Assembly: GCA_018710945.1 (NCBI GenBank)
Contig: DVIW01000012.1
Span: 40,152-104,151 of the forward strand
Origin: Candidatus Aphodovivens avistercoris
GTDB taxonomy: Bacteria; Actinomycetota; Coriobacteriia; Coriobacteriales; Eggerthellaceae
Length of the DNA stretch: 64,000 bases
Reading direction: 5' to 3'
The position numbers and the translations under genes were made by a program. A model generated the notes under the pieces. The model had not been told where the DNA came from. It saw nothing but the letters and a program-made list of their open reading frames with translations, and searched no databases. Positions 7,350 through 15,997 of this stretch are shown here, one piece after another. How positions within the stretch are numbered: the stretch's first letter is position 1; each line of letters begins with the position of its first letter.

Positions 7350-7362
7350 TTCCCTATCCCAG
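7350..7362 (+). repeat. Degenerate copy of the phage recombination site beyond the lysin terminator
   Basis: TTCCCTATCCCAG differs from the extended site 3 sequence TTCCATATCCCAG at one base. It lies just beyond the last phage gene, where an attachment site might be expected. A related GAATATCCCA follows at once. It may be part of attR or a coincidence. Confidence 0.35.
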
Positions 7363-7520
7363 GAATATCCCAACTGCCCGTTTTTCCCGCTTTTCTCGTT
7401 CTTCTCGTTAATATTCCCGCAGGTCAGAACGTTGTCGTTGTCCCGAATCAACAATAATCGGATGCGTTTCTTTTGTGAACGGAGCGCGCCGTCGTTCGCT
7501 TCGCCGTCCACCATTATATA

Positions 7521-7532
7521 GAACAGTTGTTC
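7521..7532 (+). promoter_or_regulatory. LexA-type SOS box upstream of the Y-family polymerase
   Basis: GAAC-AGTT-GTTC is a perfect match to the Gram-positive/actinobacterial SOS operator (GAAC, 4 bp, GTTC). It lies in an AT-rich patch directly after TATATA (7515-7520) and upstream of TACTAT (7542-7547), either of which could be a -10. It implies DNA-damage induction of the next gene and argues against the longer frame that starts at 7475. The rest of the gap (7341-7520) is AT-rich with no gene seen. Confidence 0.75.
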
Positions 7533-7579
7533 GTTTTTTGGTACTATGGACGGGAAGGAGAAAGGGGGCGGGCTTCGGA

Positions 7580-9115
7580 ATGCAACGAGAGGCAGGCAAG
7601 ACGCGCGGCGGCGCGGCGGCGGAACGCGGCGCGGAGGCACCGGCATGCGGCGGCACCCAAACGCAGGCCGAAGCCTCGTGGGCCGACAGGATGCGCATGC
7701 CGGCGGAGAACGGCGGGCGGGCGTACCTGTGCATCGACCTGAAAAGCTTCTACGCCTCGGTGGAGTGCGTCGCGCACGGGCTGGACCCGCTTTCCACCAA
7801 CCTGGTGGTGGCCGATCCCTCGCGCGGCCGCACCACCATCTGCCTGGCCGTCTCGCCCGCCTTGAAAGGGCGCGGCGTGCGCAACCGCTGCCGCCTCTTC
7901 GAGATACCCGAGGGCATCGACTACGTGACGGCCCGGCCGCGCATGCGCCGCTACATGGAGGTGTCGGCGCGCATCTACGCCATCTACCTGCGCTACCTCT
8001 CGCCCGACGACATCCACGTGTACTCCATCGACGAGTGCTTCATCGACATCACGCCCTACCTGGAGCTTTACGGGAAAACGCCCCGCCAGCTGGCGCGCAT
8101 GCTGATAGACGAGGTGCTGGCCGGAACGGGCATCACCGCCACCGCCGGCATCGGCACGAACCTGTTTCTGGCGAAGGTGGCGCTCGACATCGCCGCAAAG
8201 CACGCCGACGGCGGCATCGGCGTGCTGGACGAGGCCGCGTTCAAGCGCACCATCTGGCGCCACCGCCCCATCACCGACGTGTGGGGCATCGGGCCGGGCA
8301 TCGCGCGGCGCCTGGCGAAGTACGGCGCGCACGACCTGCGCGACGTGGCCCGCATGAACGAGCGCACCCTCTACCGCGAGTTCGGGAAGAACGCCGAGTT
8401 CCTCATCGACCACGCCTGGGGGCAGGAGCCCTGCACCATCGCCGAGATACACGCCTACCGGCCCAAGGGCCATTCCCTGGTGAACGGCCAGGTGCTGCCA
8501 GGCGACTACGCCGCCGCCGACGCGCGCATGGTGCTGCGCGAGATGGTGGACGCCAGCGTGCTGGACCTGCTGCAGCGGGGGGTGGCGGCAGGGCGCATCG
8601 GGCTGCACCTGGGCTACGCGCGCCCGAACGCGAAAGCGGGCGCCGTGCGCGAGACCGCGGAGGGCGGCCTGCAGGCGGCCGACCTGACGGCGGCGGGCGC
8701 GGTGCGCAGCAGGCGGGGCGAAAGCGCGGTGGTGTTCGAGGGCGAGCACGGCAAGCGCTTCGCCGACGGGCGCTTCGGGGCGGGCGCGGGCGCCGTCGAG
8801 CGCAAGCTGCCCCACCCCACGAACTCGTTCAAGCAGCTCGCCGCGGCGTTCGACGCGCTGTTCGACGAGACAGCCGACGCATCGCGCCCCATCCGCCGCA
8901 TCAGCATCGGGTTCTCCGACCTCATCCCCGAAGGGCTTGCCACACCCAGCCTGTTCGAGGATGCGGAGGGGCAGCAAACCGAGCGGCGGGTGCAGGACGC
9001 CGTGTTGGCCGTGAAGCGGAAGTTCGGGAAGAACGCGCTGCTGAAGGGCACCAGCCTCAAAGAGAAGGCCACGGCGCGCGAGCGCAACGAGCAGATAGGA
9101 GGCCACCATGCCTGA
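7580..9115 (+). CDS. Y-family DNA polymerase (DinB/UmuC-like)
   Basis: The start ATG 7580 (511 residues) lies downstream of the SOS box, with AAGGAG and GGGGG stretches before it; ATG 7691 is an alternative. The fold is a Y-family translesion polymerase: catalytic Asp53 in CIDLKSFYASVE, the Asp151-Glu152 pair in YSIDECFID, then helix-hairpin-helix (ITDVWGIGPGIARRL) and a little-finger region. A Gly/Ala-rich insertion (about 355-420) interrupts the C-terminal part. The N-terminal ~45 residues are low complexity and may be untranslated. It probably bypasses DNA lesions under SOS control, with the small protein encoded just after it. Confidence 0.88.
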   Translation: MQREAGKTRGGAAAERGAEAPACGGTQTQAEASWADRMRMPAENGGRAYLCIDLKSFYASVECVAHGLDPLSTNLVVADPSRGRTTICLAVSPALKGRGVRNRCRLFEIPEGIDYVTARPRMRRYMEVSARIYAIYLRYLSPDDIHVYSIDECFIDITPYLELYGKTPRQLARMLIDEVLAGTGITATAGIGTNLFLAKVALDIAAKHADGGIGVLDEAAFKRTIWRHRPITDVWGIGPGIARRLAKYGAHDLRDVARMNERTLYREFGKNAEFLIDHAWGQEPCTIAEIHAYRPKGHSLVNGQVLPGDYAAADARMVLREMVDASVLDLLQRGVAAGRIGLHLGYARPNAKAGAVRETAEGGLQAADLTAAGAVRSRRGESAVVFEGEHGKRFADGRFGAGAGAVERKLPHPTNSFKQLAAAFDALFDETADASRPIRRISIGFSDLIPEGLATPSLFEDAEGQQTERRVQDAVLAVKRKFGKNALLKGTSLKEKATARERNEQIGGHHA

Positions 9116-9491
9116 GGAAGCCGACGGGCGAAGCGCCGCGGGCAGCTGGGAGGAATGGTGCGCGTCAGTGGGCGCGGCGGCGGGCGCGGCGGCGGGCGCG
9201 GCGGGGCGGCACAGCGGGACGACGGCGCCCGCAGCGGCCTGGCGCGGCGAAACGTTGCCGGCGGCAGCCCAAGCCCGCAACGCGGCGCCGCAGGCCGCCT
9301 GCCGCGAGCAGCCGGCGGACGACCTGCCGCAACGGCCCCACCGCGCCGTGCCGCATCCCGACCGGGCGCGCCAGTTCATGCCCTTCGCCGCGCTGCGCGG
9401 CTACCACGAGCTGGTGCAGGAGGAGGAACGCGCCGCCCGGGCCCGCCACGCCGATCGCGGAACGGCAGAGCCGGGCTTTTCGCTATACTAG
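9108..9491 (+). CDS. Small protein with YolD-like C-terminal motif, polymerase partner
   Basis: The 127-residue protein overlaps the polymerase gene end by 8 bp and has AGGAGG before ATG 9108. The N-terminal 80 residues are Ala-rich and disordered. The C-terminal DRARQFMPFAALRGYHELV resembles the 'DRAxxFxPFxALxGY' block of the small YolD-like proteins encoded next to Y-family polymerases in many Firmicutes. The arrangement suggests a polymerase accessory protein under the same SOS promoter. The biochemical role is not known to me. Confidence 0.65.
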   Translation: MPEEADGRSAAGSWEEWCASVGAAAGAAAGAAGRHSGTTAPAAAWRGETLPAAAQARNAAPQAACREQPADDLPQRPHRAVPHPDRARQFMPFAALRGYHELVQEEERAARARHADRGTAEPGFSLY

Positions 9492-9569
9492 ACAGTTGCG
9501 CGCGCGGACAGCCGCGGCGCTTGGCCGCCGACGACGTGCGCGTCGGCCGACACGCAGGGGAAAGAGGCT

Positions 9570-10847
9570 ATGGAAACGCGAAACGAAGCACTGCAGGCCG
9601 CGCTGCGCCACTACGACGGCGTGCGCGACACCTACGTGGAAGCGCTCAAGGACAAGGGCATCGCCTTCGCCGAACCCGGCACGGGCGACGACGTGCACTG
9701 CGCCCTGCGCGGCAGGCTGCGCCAACGCGGCGCGCGGTTCTGCAACGCCGGCGCCAGCATCCGCGTGGGATGGGTGTCGGAAGCCTGCGTCGAATGCACG
9801 GGCAACCGCGGCAGCGAGACGTTCTCCACCACGTTCAAGTGCCACCGCGACTGCTACTTCTGCTTCAACCACAACCAGGCCGACTACGAGAAGTTCTTCC
9901 GCGAGGGCTGCCCGTGGGAAGAGGGGCTCGACCGCGCCTCGCACGCCTACCAGAGCCTGGCCTGCCTGGGGCTGACCGGCGGCGAGCCGCTGCTGAACCT
10001 CGACGACACGCTGCGCTTCCTCAAACGCGCCGGCGAGCTGTTCCCCGCAACCCACAAGCGCATGTACACCTCGGGCGACCTGCTGACCGAGGACGCCGCG
10101 CGGAAGCTGGGCGACGCGGGCCTGCAGGAGATCCGCTTCAGCGTGAAGAACGACGACCCCGACGACGTGCAGGAGCGCGTGCTGGCCAACATGCAGCTGG
10201 CCGGCCGCTACATCCCCGACGTGATGGTGGAGATGCCCATCGTCCCCGGCACCGAGGACCAGATGAAGGCGCTCATGCGCCGCTTCGACGAGGCGGGCAT
10301 CAAGGGCATGAACCTGCTGGAGTTCTGCTTCCCCTTCCACAACTGGGACGAGTTCGCCCGCCGCGGGTTCGCGGTGCGCAACCCCCCGTTCGACGTGATG
10401 TACGACTACGGCTACTCCGGCGGCCTGCCCATCGCCGGCAGCGAGGAGCTGGCGCTGTCGCTGATGCTGTTCGCCCTGGACGAGGGGCTGTCGTTCGGCA
10501 TGCACTACTGCTCGCTGGACAACAAGCACCGCAGCGAGATGCGCCAGATGAACGAGCGCGCGGCGCACGCGCACCCCTGCTACCGCTTCGACGAGGGCGA
10601 CTTCTTCCTGAAGACGGCGAAGGTGTACGGGTCCGACCGCGAGATGGCTCATGCCGTGCTGGCGGAGGCGGGCTGCGCCGACTTCCTGGCCGACGACGAG
10701 GAGGCGTCGCTGGCATTCCCCACGCGCTACCTGCCGCTTCTGGAGGGAACGCCCGTCGAGCCCGTCTACTCGGTGAACGTGCTGGAGACGCGCGAGGACG
10801 GCAGCTACCTGCGCGAAGTGGCGCTTGAGCCCCTTCGGAAGGGCTAG
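9570..10847 (+). CDS. Radical SAM protein of unknown substrate
   Basis: The 425-residue protein has the radical SAM cluster motif CHRDCYFC (Cys91, Cys95, Cys98), then LTGGEPLLNLD and later strand motifs of the TIM-barrel core. Extra cysteines lie before the core (Cys73, Cys76). The N-terminal ~80 residues form an added domain. A GGGGAAAGAGG stretch lies before ATG 9570, and a TATACT (9484-9489) upstream may be its -10. No linked substrate peptide or maturation partner is seen; the next gene is a lone RelB antitoxin. The function cannot be assigned more closely. Confidence 0.85.
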   Translation: METRNEALQAALRHYDGVRDTYVEALKDKGIAFAEPGTGDDVHCALRGRLRQRGARFCNAGASIRVGWVSEACVECTGNRGSETFSTTFKCHRDCYFCFNHNQADYEKFFREGCPWEEGLDRASHAYQSLACLGLTGGEPLLNLDDTLRFLKRAGELFPATHKRMYTSGDLLTEDAARKLGDAGLQEIRFSVKNDDPDDVQERVLANMQLAGRYIPDVMVEMPIVPGTEDQMKALMRRFDEAGIKGMNLLEFCFPFHNWDEFARRGFAVRNPPFDVMYDYGYSGGLPIAGSEELALSLMLFALDEGLSFGMHYCSLDNKHRSEMRQMNERAAHAHPCYRFDEGDFFLKTAKVYGSDREMAHAVLAEAGCADFLADDEEASLAFPTRYLPLLEGTPVEPVYSVNVLETREDGSYLREVALEPLRKG

Positions 10848-10883
10848 CGGCCGCGCGTCGGCGGAAACGGGAAAGGACCAGCC

Positions 10884-11099
10884 ATGGCGAACATCAACGT
10901 GACCATCCGCATAGACGAGGACCTGAAGGAAGAGGCCGACAAGCTCTTCGACGATCTGGGCATGAGCTTCACCACGGCCATCAACGTGTTCGTGAAGCAG
11001 TCGCTGCGCGAGGGGCGCATCCCCTTCGAGATCACCACGGCTCCGCGCGCTGCGGGCTACGAGCATGCCGTGGTGGGGCTGGGCGAGGCCCAGCGCTAG
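10884..11099 (+). CDS. RelB/DinJ-family antitoxin, no toxin gene adjacent
   Basis: The 71-residue protein follows GGAAAGGA at a good distance from ATG 10884. MANINVTIRIDEDLKEEADKLF then LGMSFTTAINVFVKQSLREGRIPFEI is the RelB/DinJ ribbon-helix-helix pattern. The usual RelE/YafQ toxin gene is absent: the next gene, 6 bp on, encodes a spermidine-synthase-like protein, and nothing RelE-like appears upstream. It is probably an orphan antitoxin, perhaps a remnant or a stand-alone regulator. Confidence 0.85.
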   Translation: MANINVTIRIDEDLKEEADKLFDDLGMSFTTAINVFVKQSLREGRIPFEITTAPRAAGYEHAVVGLGEAQR

Positions 11100-11105
11100 G
11101 CGCGC

Positions 11106-12014
11106 ATGGCGAAGCGGACGGGTCTGAGCCGCGACGAGAGCGGCCGGAGCGGCACGGGCGGCGGCAGCGGCGCGCCAGGCACGCGGCGACGCGCGGCAGG
11201 GGCGCTTTTCGGCCCGGAGGGGCTCGTCGGCGCGCTGGGACACTGGCGCGAGCGCGGCTTCCACCTGGTGCGCACCGCGCGCGGCTGGGCGGCGGTGTTC
11301 GAGGTCGAAGGCCCCGACGGCGACCCCGTGCGCGTGCTGGACGTGGGCGGCGCCTACCAATCGGCAACCTACCTGGGAAAACGGCGCTTCGAGCCCGTGT
11401 TCTCCTACTACCGGGCCTTCGACGCGGTCTTCGCCGCCGGCATCTCCGTGCGCCGCGTGCTGATGCTGGGCGCGGGAGGCTGCGCCTGGCCGAAGCATGC
11501 GGCGGCCAGCCATGCCGGGCTGACGGTGGACGCGGTTGAAGAGGACCCGCGCATCGCGGAGGCGGCGCGGCGCTTCTTCTTCGCCGGCGAGCTGGAGCGA
11601 CCTTGCGCGGGACGGGGCGTTTTGAACCTCGTCGCCGCCGAGGGGCGCGCGTTTTTGGAGGGCGGTGCCGAGCCCTACGACGCCATCCTCAACGACGCGT
11701 TCTGCGGCGAGGAGCCGGCATTGCGGCTTGCCACCGTGGAGGCGGCGCAGGCCGTCGCACGGCGTCTGGCACCCGGCGGCCTCTACCTGGCGAACGTCGT
11801 CTCGCGCGACGGCGGCGCCGATTTGTCGTTCCTGCGCGGCGTCGTGGCCACGCTTTCGCGCGTCTTCCCCACAGTGCAGGTGATTCCCTGCCCCGACCAG
11901 GATTTTTCTGACGAGGACAACTTCTTGGTGGCCGCCACCGCCGGACCCGCGCGCCTGCCCGGAGCGCTGCCCTACGACGCGGGCTTCCCCACCGCGCCGT
12001 TGCGCGACCGCTAG
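11106..12014 (+). CDS. Spermidine synthase-like SAM-binding protein
   Basis: The 302-residue protein begins 6 bp after relB. The Rossmann core has VRRVLMLGAGG (glycine motif), VDAVEEDPRIAEAARRFF (acidic residue after strand 2) and PYDAILNDAF (strand 4 acidic site), as in spermidine synthase and related aminopropyl/methyl-transferase-like proteins. The first ~35 residues are Arg/Gly/Ser-rich and poorly conserved in character, and the ribosome site is weak, so the start is uncertain. True polyamine activity is not shown, since many such proteins are of unknown function. Convergent with dxr across 138 bp with no clear terminator. Confidence 0.7.
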   Translation: MAKRTGLSRDESGRSGTGGGSGAPGTRRRAAGALFGPEGLVGALGHWRERGFHLVRTARGWAAVFEVEGPDGDPVRVLDVGGAYQSATYLGKRRFEPVFSYYRAFDAVFAAGISVRRVLMLGAGGCAWPKHAAASHAGLTVDAVEEDPRIAEAARRFFFAGELERPCAGRGVLNLVAAEGRAFLEGGAEPYDAILNDAFCGEEPALRLATVEAAQAVARRLAPGGLYLANVVSRDGGADLSFLRGVVATLSRVFPTVQVIPCPDQDFSDEDNFLVAATAGPARLPGALPYDAGFPTAPLRDR

Positions 12015-12152
12015 AACGGGCCGCAGCGGCAGGACTGAACGGGACCGGGCCGCCCGCGACGCGACCGCGCAAACGCCGACGGCAAGCGGCACCGCGCACA
12101 AATTGCAGTCAGGCGCAACGAACACGCCCGCGCGCCCCGCGCCAAAGCGCGC

Positions 12153-13382
12153 CTACCGCGCGCGTACCCACTCCCCGGCGACGCGCCGCGCCCAGGCGTC
12201 CACGGCCTCCAGCTGGTCAAGCCCCTCGACCCGCTGCACGCCGTCACGCTCGTGCGCGTCCATCGCGGCTTCCACGCAGGCGGCGATGTCCAGATACCCT
12301 ATCGCGTCGTCCAGAAACGCCGCCACGGCCACCTCGTTCGCCGCGTTCATCACGCAGGGCAGCGTGCCGCCGGTCGCGCCCGCATGGCGCGCCAGAGCCA
12401 GGCAGCGGAACGTGTCGGTGTCGGGCGCCGCGAACTCCAGCGACCCCAGCTTCGTGAAGTCGAGCGGCTCCACCGGCGCGTCCCAGCGCTCGGGATAGCT
12501 CAGGGCGTACTGGATGGGGATGCGCATGTCAGTGGTTCCCAGGTGCGCCTTCACGCTGCCGTCCGCGAACTCCACCATGGAATGAATGGCGCTCTGCGGC
12601 TGCACCACCACGCTGATGCGCTCGTAGGGCATGGCGAACAGGTGGTGCGCCTCAATGACCTCCAGCCCCTTGTTCATGAGCGTGGACGAGTCGATGGTTA
12701 TCTTGGCGCCCATGTTCCACGTGGGATGCTTCAGCGCCTGGGCCGCCGTGACGTGGCGCAGCTCGTCGCGCGTGCGCCCGCGGAACGGGCCGCCCGATGC
12801 CGTCACCCACAGCCGCGCCACCTCGCGCTCGGCCTCGCCGATGAGGCACTGGTAGATGGCGCCGTGCTCGGAGTCGATGGGCATGAGCGCGCCCGCCGGC
12901 CCGTTTTCGGGAGCCGTTCCCGCCGCGCGGCGCGCCGCGTCAACCTGGGCGGCCAGCGGCATGATGAGGTCGCCGCCCACCACGAGCGACTCCTTGTTCG
13001 CCAGCGCCAGCACCTTGCCCGCCGCCAGCGTCTCGTAGCTGGCGCGCAGCCCCGCCTCACCCACGAGCGCGTTCACCACCACGTCGGCTTCAGGCAGCCG
13101 CACCAGCTCGGCCACGGCCTGCGGCCCGAACCCCAGCGATCCCGCCGCGCCCGCCTGGGCGCGCAGCTCGTCGGCCACGGGCTCGCCCGCCAGCCGCTCG
13201 TCGCCTGCCGCCAGGTGCCGCACGCCCAGCGCGCGCGCCTGCGCCAGCATCTCGGCAGCGCGCGTCCCGCACGCCAGCGCCACCACTTCCAGCTTGTCCG
13301 GATGCCGCCGCGCCACATCAAGCGTCTGCGTCCCGATGGATCCCGTGCACCCTAAAACGACGATGCGCCTTCTACCCTGCAT
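12153..13382 (-). CDS. dxr: 1-deoxy-D-xylulose 5-phosphate reductoisomerase
   Basis: The start at 13382 (409 residues) has GGGAGG upstream and overlaps the cdsA end by 11 bp; the open frame before it reads antisense-like Trp/Arg-rich sequence. Visible motifs are the NADPH-binding GCTGSIGTQTLDV at the N-terminus, ALANKESLVVGG, and the metal and substrate residues in PIDSEHGAIYQCL and ASGGPFR. It converts DXP to 2-C-methyl-D-erythritol 4-phosphate in the MEP isoprenoid pathway. It is the last gene of the block pyrH-frr-uppS-cdsA-dxr, and rseP/ispG, which often follow, are not here. Confidence 0.96.
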   Translation of the reverse strand: MQGRRRIVVLGCTGSIGTQTLDVARRHPDKLEVVALACGTRAAEMLAQARALGVRHLAAGDERLAGEPVADELRAQAGAAGSLGFGPQAVAELVRLPEADVVVNALVGEAGLRASYETLAAGKVLALANKESLVVGGDLIMPLAAQVDAARRAAGTAPENGPAGALMPIDSEHGAIYQCLIGEAEREVARLWVTASGGPFRGRTRDELRHVTAAQALKHPTWNMGAKITIDSSTLMNKGLEVIEAHHLFAMPYERISVVVQPQSAIHSMVEFADGSVKAHLGTTDMRIPIQYALSYPERWDAPVEPLDFTKLGSLEFAAPDTDTFRCLALARHAGATGGTLPCVMNAANEVAVAAFLDDAIGYLDIAACVEAAMDAHERDGVQRVEGLDQLEAVDAWARRVAGEWVRAR

Positions 13383-14340
13383 AAGGAATGCAACCTCCCG
13401 CCACCAGCAGCACCGCCGAGGTGATGGCCACCAGGAACAGCGAATCGCAGCGGTCCAGCAAACCGCCGTGGCCCGGCATGATGGTGCCCGAGTCCTTGAA
13501 CCCCGAATTGCGCTTGATGCGGCTTTCCGCCAGATCGCCCAGCACGCCCGCAAGGCCGCACACGAGACCGAACAAAAGCGCCAGCGGGATGCTCATCGAA
13601 ACGCCGGGGATGAACGAAAGCAGCGCCCAGAACAGCATCGATGCCACCAGCCCCGCGAAGAAGCCCTCCCAGCTCTTCTTCGGGCTGGTGCGCGGCGCCA
13701 GCTTGTGCTTGCCGAACTTGCGCCCGAACAGGTAGGCGAACGAGTCGTTGGCCCACACGCTCAAGAAGATGCCCAGCACCAGCAGCCCGCCCCACGGGTC
13801 GGGCAGCGCGCTGCGCACCACCACCAAGCCGGACAGCAGAAGCCCCGTGTAGGCCGCGCCGAAGAAGCTCACGCCCACATCGGCCACGCGCGCCCGCATC
13901 CAGAACACGTACCAGGCGATCAGCGCCACCAGAAGCGCCAGGCTCACGTACACCACGCCGTCCATTCCCAGGAAGAACACGCTGGCGGGATACAGCACGG
14001 CACCGATGATGCCCAGCATCTCGTTGGGCAGCTTCGCGTCGGAGCGCAGCATGTAGTAGAACTCGCCGGCCGAGATGCCCGCCGTCAGCATGAGCAGAAG
14101 CAGCGTGGTCCACTCGTTCACCATGATGCACACCACCGACACGGCGATATAGACGAAGCCCGTGCGGAAGCGCACCTGGATGTCGGTGGGGTTCTTCAGC
14201 TTCTCAGGGGTCTTGTCGTGCGCGAAGTCCTTCAGCTTCTGCTTGCGGCTGCGCTCTTCGGGGGAAACCTCCTGCGCAGGGGGCTCCTCCCCCCACGCGT
14301 GGCGCACCGCCGGCTTGACCTCCTCGCGCTTTTTCGGCAT
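13372..14340 (-). CDS. cdsA: Phosphatidate cytidylyltransferase (CDP-diglyceride synthase)
   Basis: The 322-residue integral membrane protein has a charged cytoplasmic N-terminus (about 1-58) and about eight hydrophobic segments. It ends with the CdsA signature SRIKRNSGFKDSG...IMPGHGGLLDRCDS. It makes CDP-diacylglycerol from phosphatidate and CTP, the branch point of phospholipid synthesis. It lies 3 bp after uppS and overlaps dxr, so the three are very likely co-transcribed. The N-terminal extension (Lys/Glu-rich) is longer than in E. coli. Confidence 0.95.
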   Translation of the reverse strand: MPKKREEVKPAVRHAWGEEPPAQEVSPEERSRKQKLKDFAHDKTPEKLKNPTDIQVRFRTGFVYIAVSVVCIMVNEWTTLLLLMLTAGISAGEFYYMLRSDAKLPNEMLGIIGAVLYPASVFFLGMDGVVYVSLALLVALIAWYVFWMRARVADVGVSFFGAAYTGLLLSGLVVVRSALPDPWGGLLVLGIFLSVWANDSFAYLFGRKFGKHKLAPRTSPKKSWEGFFAGLVASMLFWALLSFIPGVSMSIPLALLFGLVCGLAGVLGDLAESRIKRNSGFKDSGTIMPGHGGLLDRCDSLFLVAITSAVLLVAGGCIPYAG

Positions 14341-14343
14341 GCG

Positions 14344-15126
14344 CTACTTCACCGCCCCGAACCGGCGGTCGCGGCCCTGGAAGTCCAGCAGCGCGCGCAG
14401 AAAGTCGTAGCGGTTGAAGTCGGGCCACAGCACGTCGGTGCAGTAGAACTCGGAGTAGGCGATCTGCCACAGCAGGAAGTTGGAGATGCGCATCTCGCCG
14501 GACGTGCGGATGACCAGATCAGGGTCGGGAATGTCGGCGGTGTAGAGGCTGCGGGCGATGGCCTGCTCGTCGATGGCCGAAAGCGGGTCGCGCCCTTCGG
14601 CCTGCGCCTGCAGCGCCTGGCCCACGCACGAGCGCACCGCCTGCACGAGCTCCTGGCGGGCGCCGTAGTTCACAGCCACCACCAGCGTCATGCCGGTGTT
14701 GTCGCGCGTCTGCTGCCACGCGTCCTCGAACGCCTGGCGCGTCTCGGCGGGAAGCGGCGACAGGTCGCCGATGGTGCGCACGCGCACGTTCTCTTCGTCA
14801 AGGCCGTCCACTTCGGCCAGCATCGTCTTGGCGAACAGGTCCATCAGCCCCACCACCTCGTCTTGGGGCCGCTTCCAGTTCTCCGTGGAGAACGAGTAGA
14901 TGGTGAGGTAGCGCACGCCCACGTCGGACGCGCAGCGGATCGTCTCGCGCACGGCTTCGATGCCGGCCTTGTGCCCGCGCAGGCGGTTGAGCGCGCGCTT
15001 CTTCGCCCAGCGCCCGTTGCCGTCCATGATGACGGCCACGTGCTGCGGCACGCGCTCCGCGTCAAGCCGCGCCGGGTCGAGCCCTGCCGGCGGATCCGGG
15101 AATATGTAGTCGAGAGGCTTGTTCAT
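14344..15126 (-). CDS. uppS: Isoprenyl transferase (undecaprenyl diphosphate synthase)
   Basis: The chosen start 15126 gives 260 residues beginning MNKPLDYIF. Only a weak GGGTG precedes it, but the longer frame from 15174 has none. The conserved region HVAVIMDGNGRWAKKR (with Asp and the diphosphate-binding GNGR) and the late block RTSGEMRISNFLLWQ...SEFY define the cis-prenyltransferase family. It builds the C55 carrier lipid for wall synthesis. The uppS-cdsA-dxr order is the common bacterial one. The 240-bp gap to frr holds no gene that I can see. Confidence 0.95.
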   Translation of the reverse strand: MNKPLDYIFPDPPAGLDPARLDAERVPQHVAVIMDGNGRWAKKRALNRLRGHKAGIEAVRETIRCASDVGVRYLTIYSFSTENWKRPQDEVVGLMDLFAKTMLAEVDGLDEENVRVRTIGDLSPLPAETRQAFEDAWQQTRDNTGMTLVVAVNYGARQELVQAVRSCVGQALQAQAEGRDPLSAIDEQAIARSLYTADIPDPDLVIRTSGEMRISNFLLWQIAYSEFYCTDVLWPDFNRYDFLRALLDFQGRDRRFGAVK

Positions 15127-15366
15127 AGCACCCGCAATCGGACGGGGACAACAGAGGCGGAGGCGAATCGCCATCGTTAAGAAAAGTCAAGGAAACCCCA
15201 GGTCGAAGCAATGCCAGCGAGAAGCGGCGAGGTGCCCTTTGATTCGCGGGACCGCGCGGGCGCCGCCCACGACGGGTGCGCACGTCCGCAGGATCGCGCG
15301 AGGCAGAGGCGCATCGCCGCTTCGCAGCGTCGGCCTGTTCAGTCGGCCTGCCGGCCGGCGGAACCT

Positions 15367-15924
15367 CTAGATCTCCATTACCTCGGCTTCCTTCTTCTTG
15401 AAGTGCTCGTCAACCTCGGCGATGAACTTGTCGGTGATCTTCTGGATCTCCGCCTGGCCGCGGCGGATGTCGTCCTCGGGCAGGCCCTCGTCCTTCACCG
15501 CGCGCTCGATGGCGGTGTTGGCGTCGCGGCGGATGTTGCGCACGGCCACGCGCGCTTCCTCGGCGAACGCCTTGCACTGCTTCACCAGCTCGCGGCGGCG
15601 CTCCTCGGTGAGCGCGGGGAACGGCAGGCGGATGACCGAGCCGTCGTTGCTGGGCGTCACGCCCAGGTCGCTCTCCAGAATGGCGTGCTCGATGGCGCGC
15701 AGCGAGCCCTTGTCCCACGGCTCGATGACCAGCAGGTGCGCGTCGGGCGTCTTGATGCCCGCCAGCTGGTTCACCGGCGTGGGCACGCCGTAGTAGTCCA
15801 CCTTGATGCGATCGAGCACCATCGCGTTTGCGCGGCCCGTGCGCACCGAGCCGAAGTTCTCGCCCAGCGCGGTGATGGCCTTCTTCATGCGCTCTTCGGC
15901 GCCCTGCAGGATGTCGTTGACCAT
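15367..15924 (-). CDS. frr: Ribosome recycling factor
   Basis: The 185-residue length is typical. The sequence has the N-terminal helix with ENFGSVRTGRANAMVLD, the beta domain with YYGVPTPVNQLAGI, and the helical hairpin ending EVDEHFKKKEAEVMEI. A GGGGAAGGGAA site precedes the start. It splits post-termination ribosomes together with EF-G. It follows pyrH by 73 bp, as in many bacteria. Confidence 0.97.
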   Translation of the reverse strand: MVNDILQGAEERMKKAITALGENFGSVRTGRANAMVLDRIKVDYYGVPTPVNQLAGIKTPDAHLLVIEPWDKGSLRAIEHAILESDLGVTPSNDGSVIRLPFPALTEERRRELVKQCKAFAEEARVAVRNIRRDANTAIERAVKDEGLPEDDIRRGQAEIQKITDKFIAEVDEHFKKKEAEVMEI

Positions 15925-15997
15925 GGCAGTTCCCTTCCCCTTTCGCGCCGCCCCGCTTCGGCGGGCGGCATCGGCGCACGGCGGCGCCGCATCCGCT

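Noticed and set aside
7475..7579. A longer N-terminus for the Y-family polymerase
   Set aside because: It would run through the SOS box and promoter, and the residues are Arg-rich with no family match.
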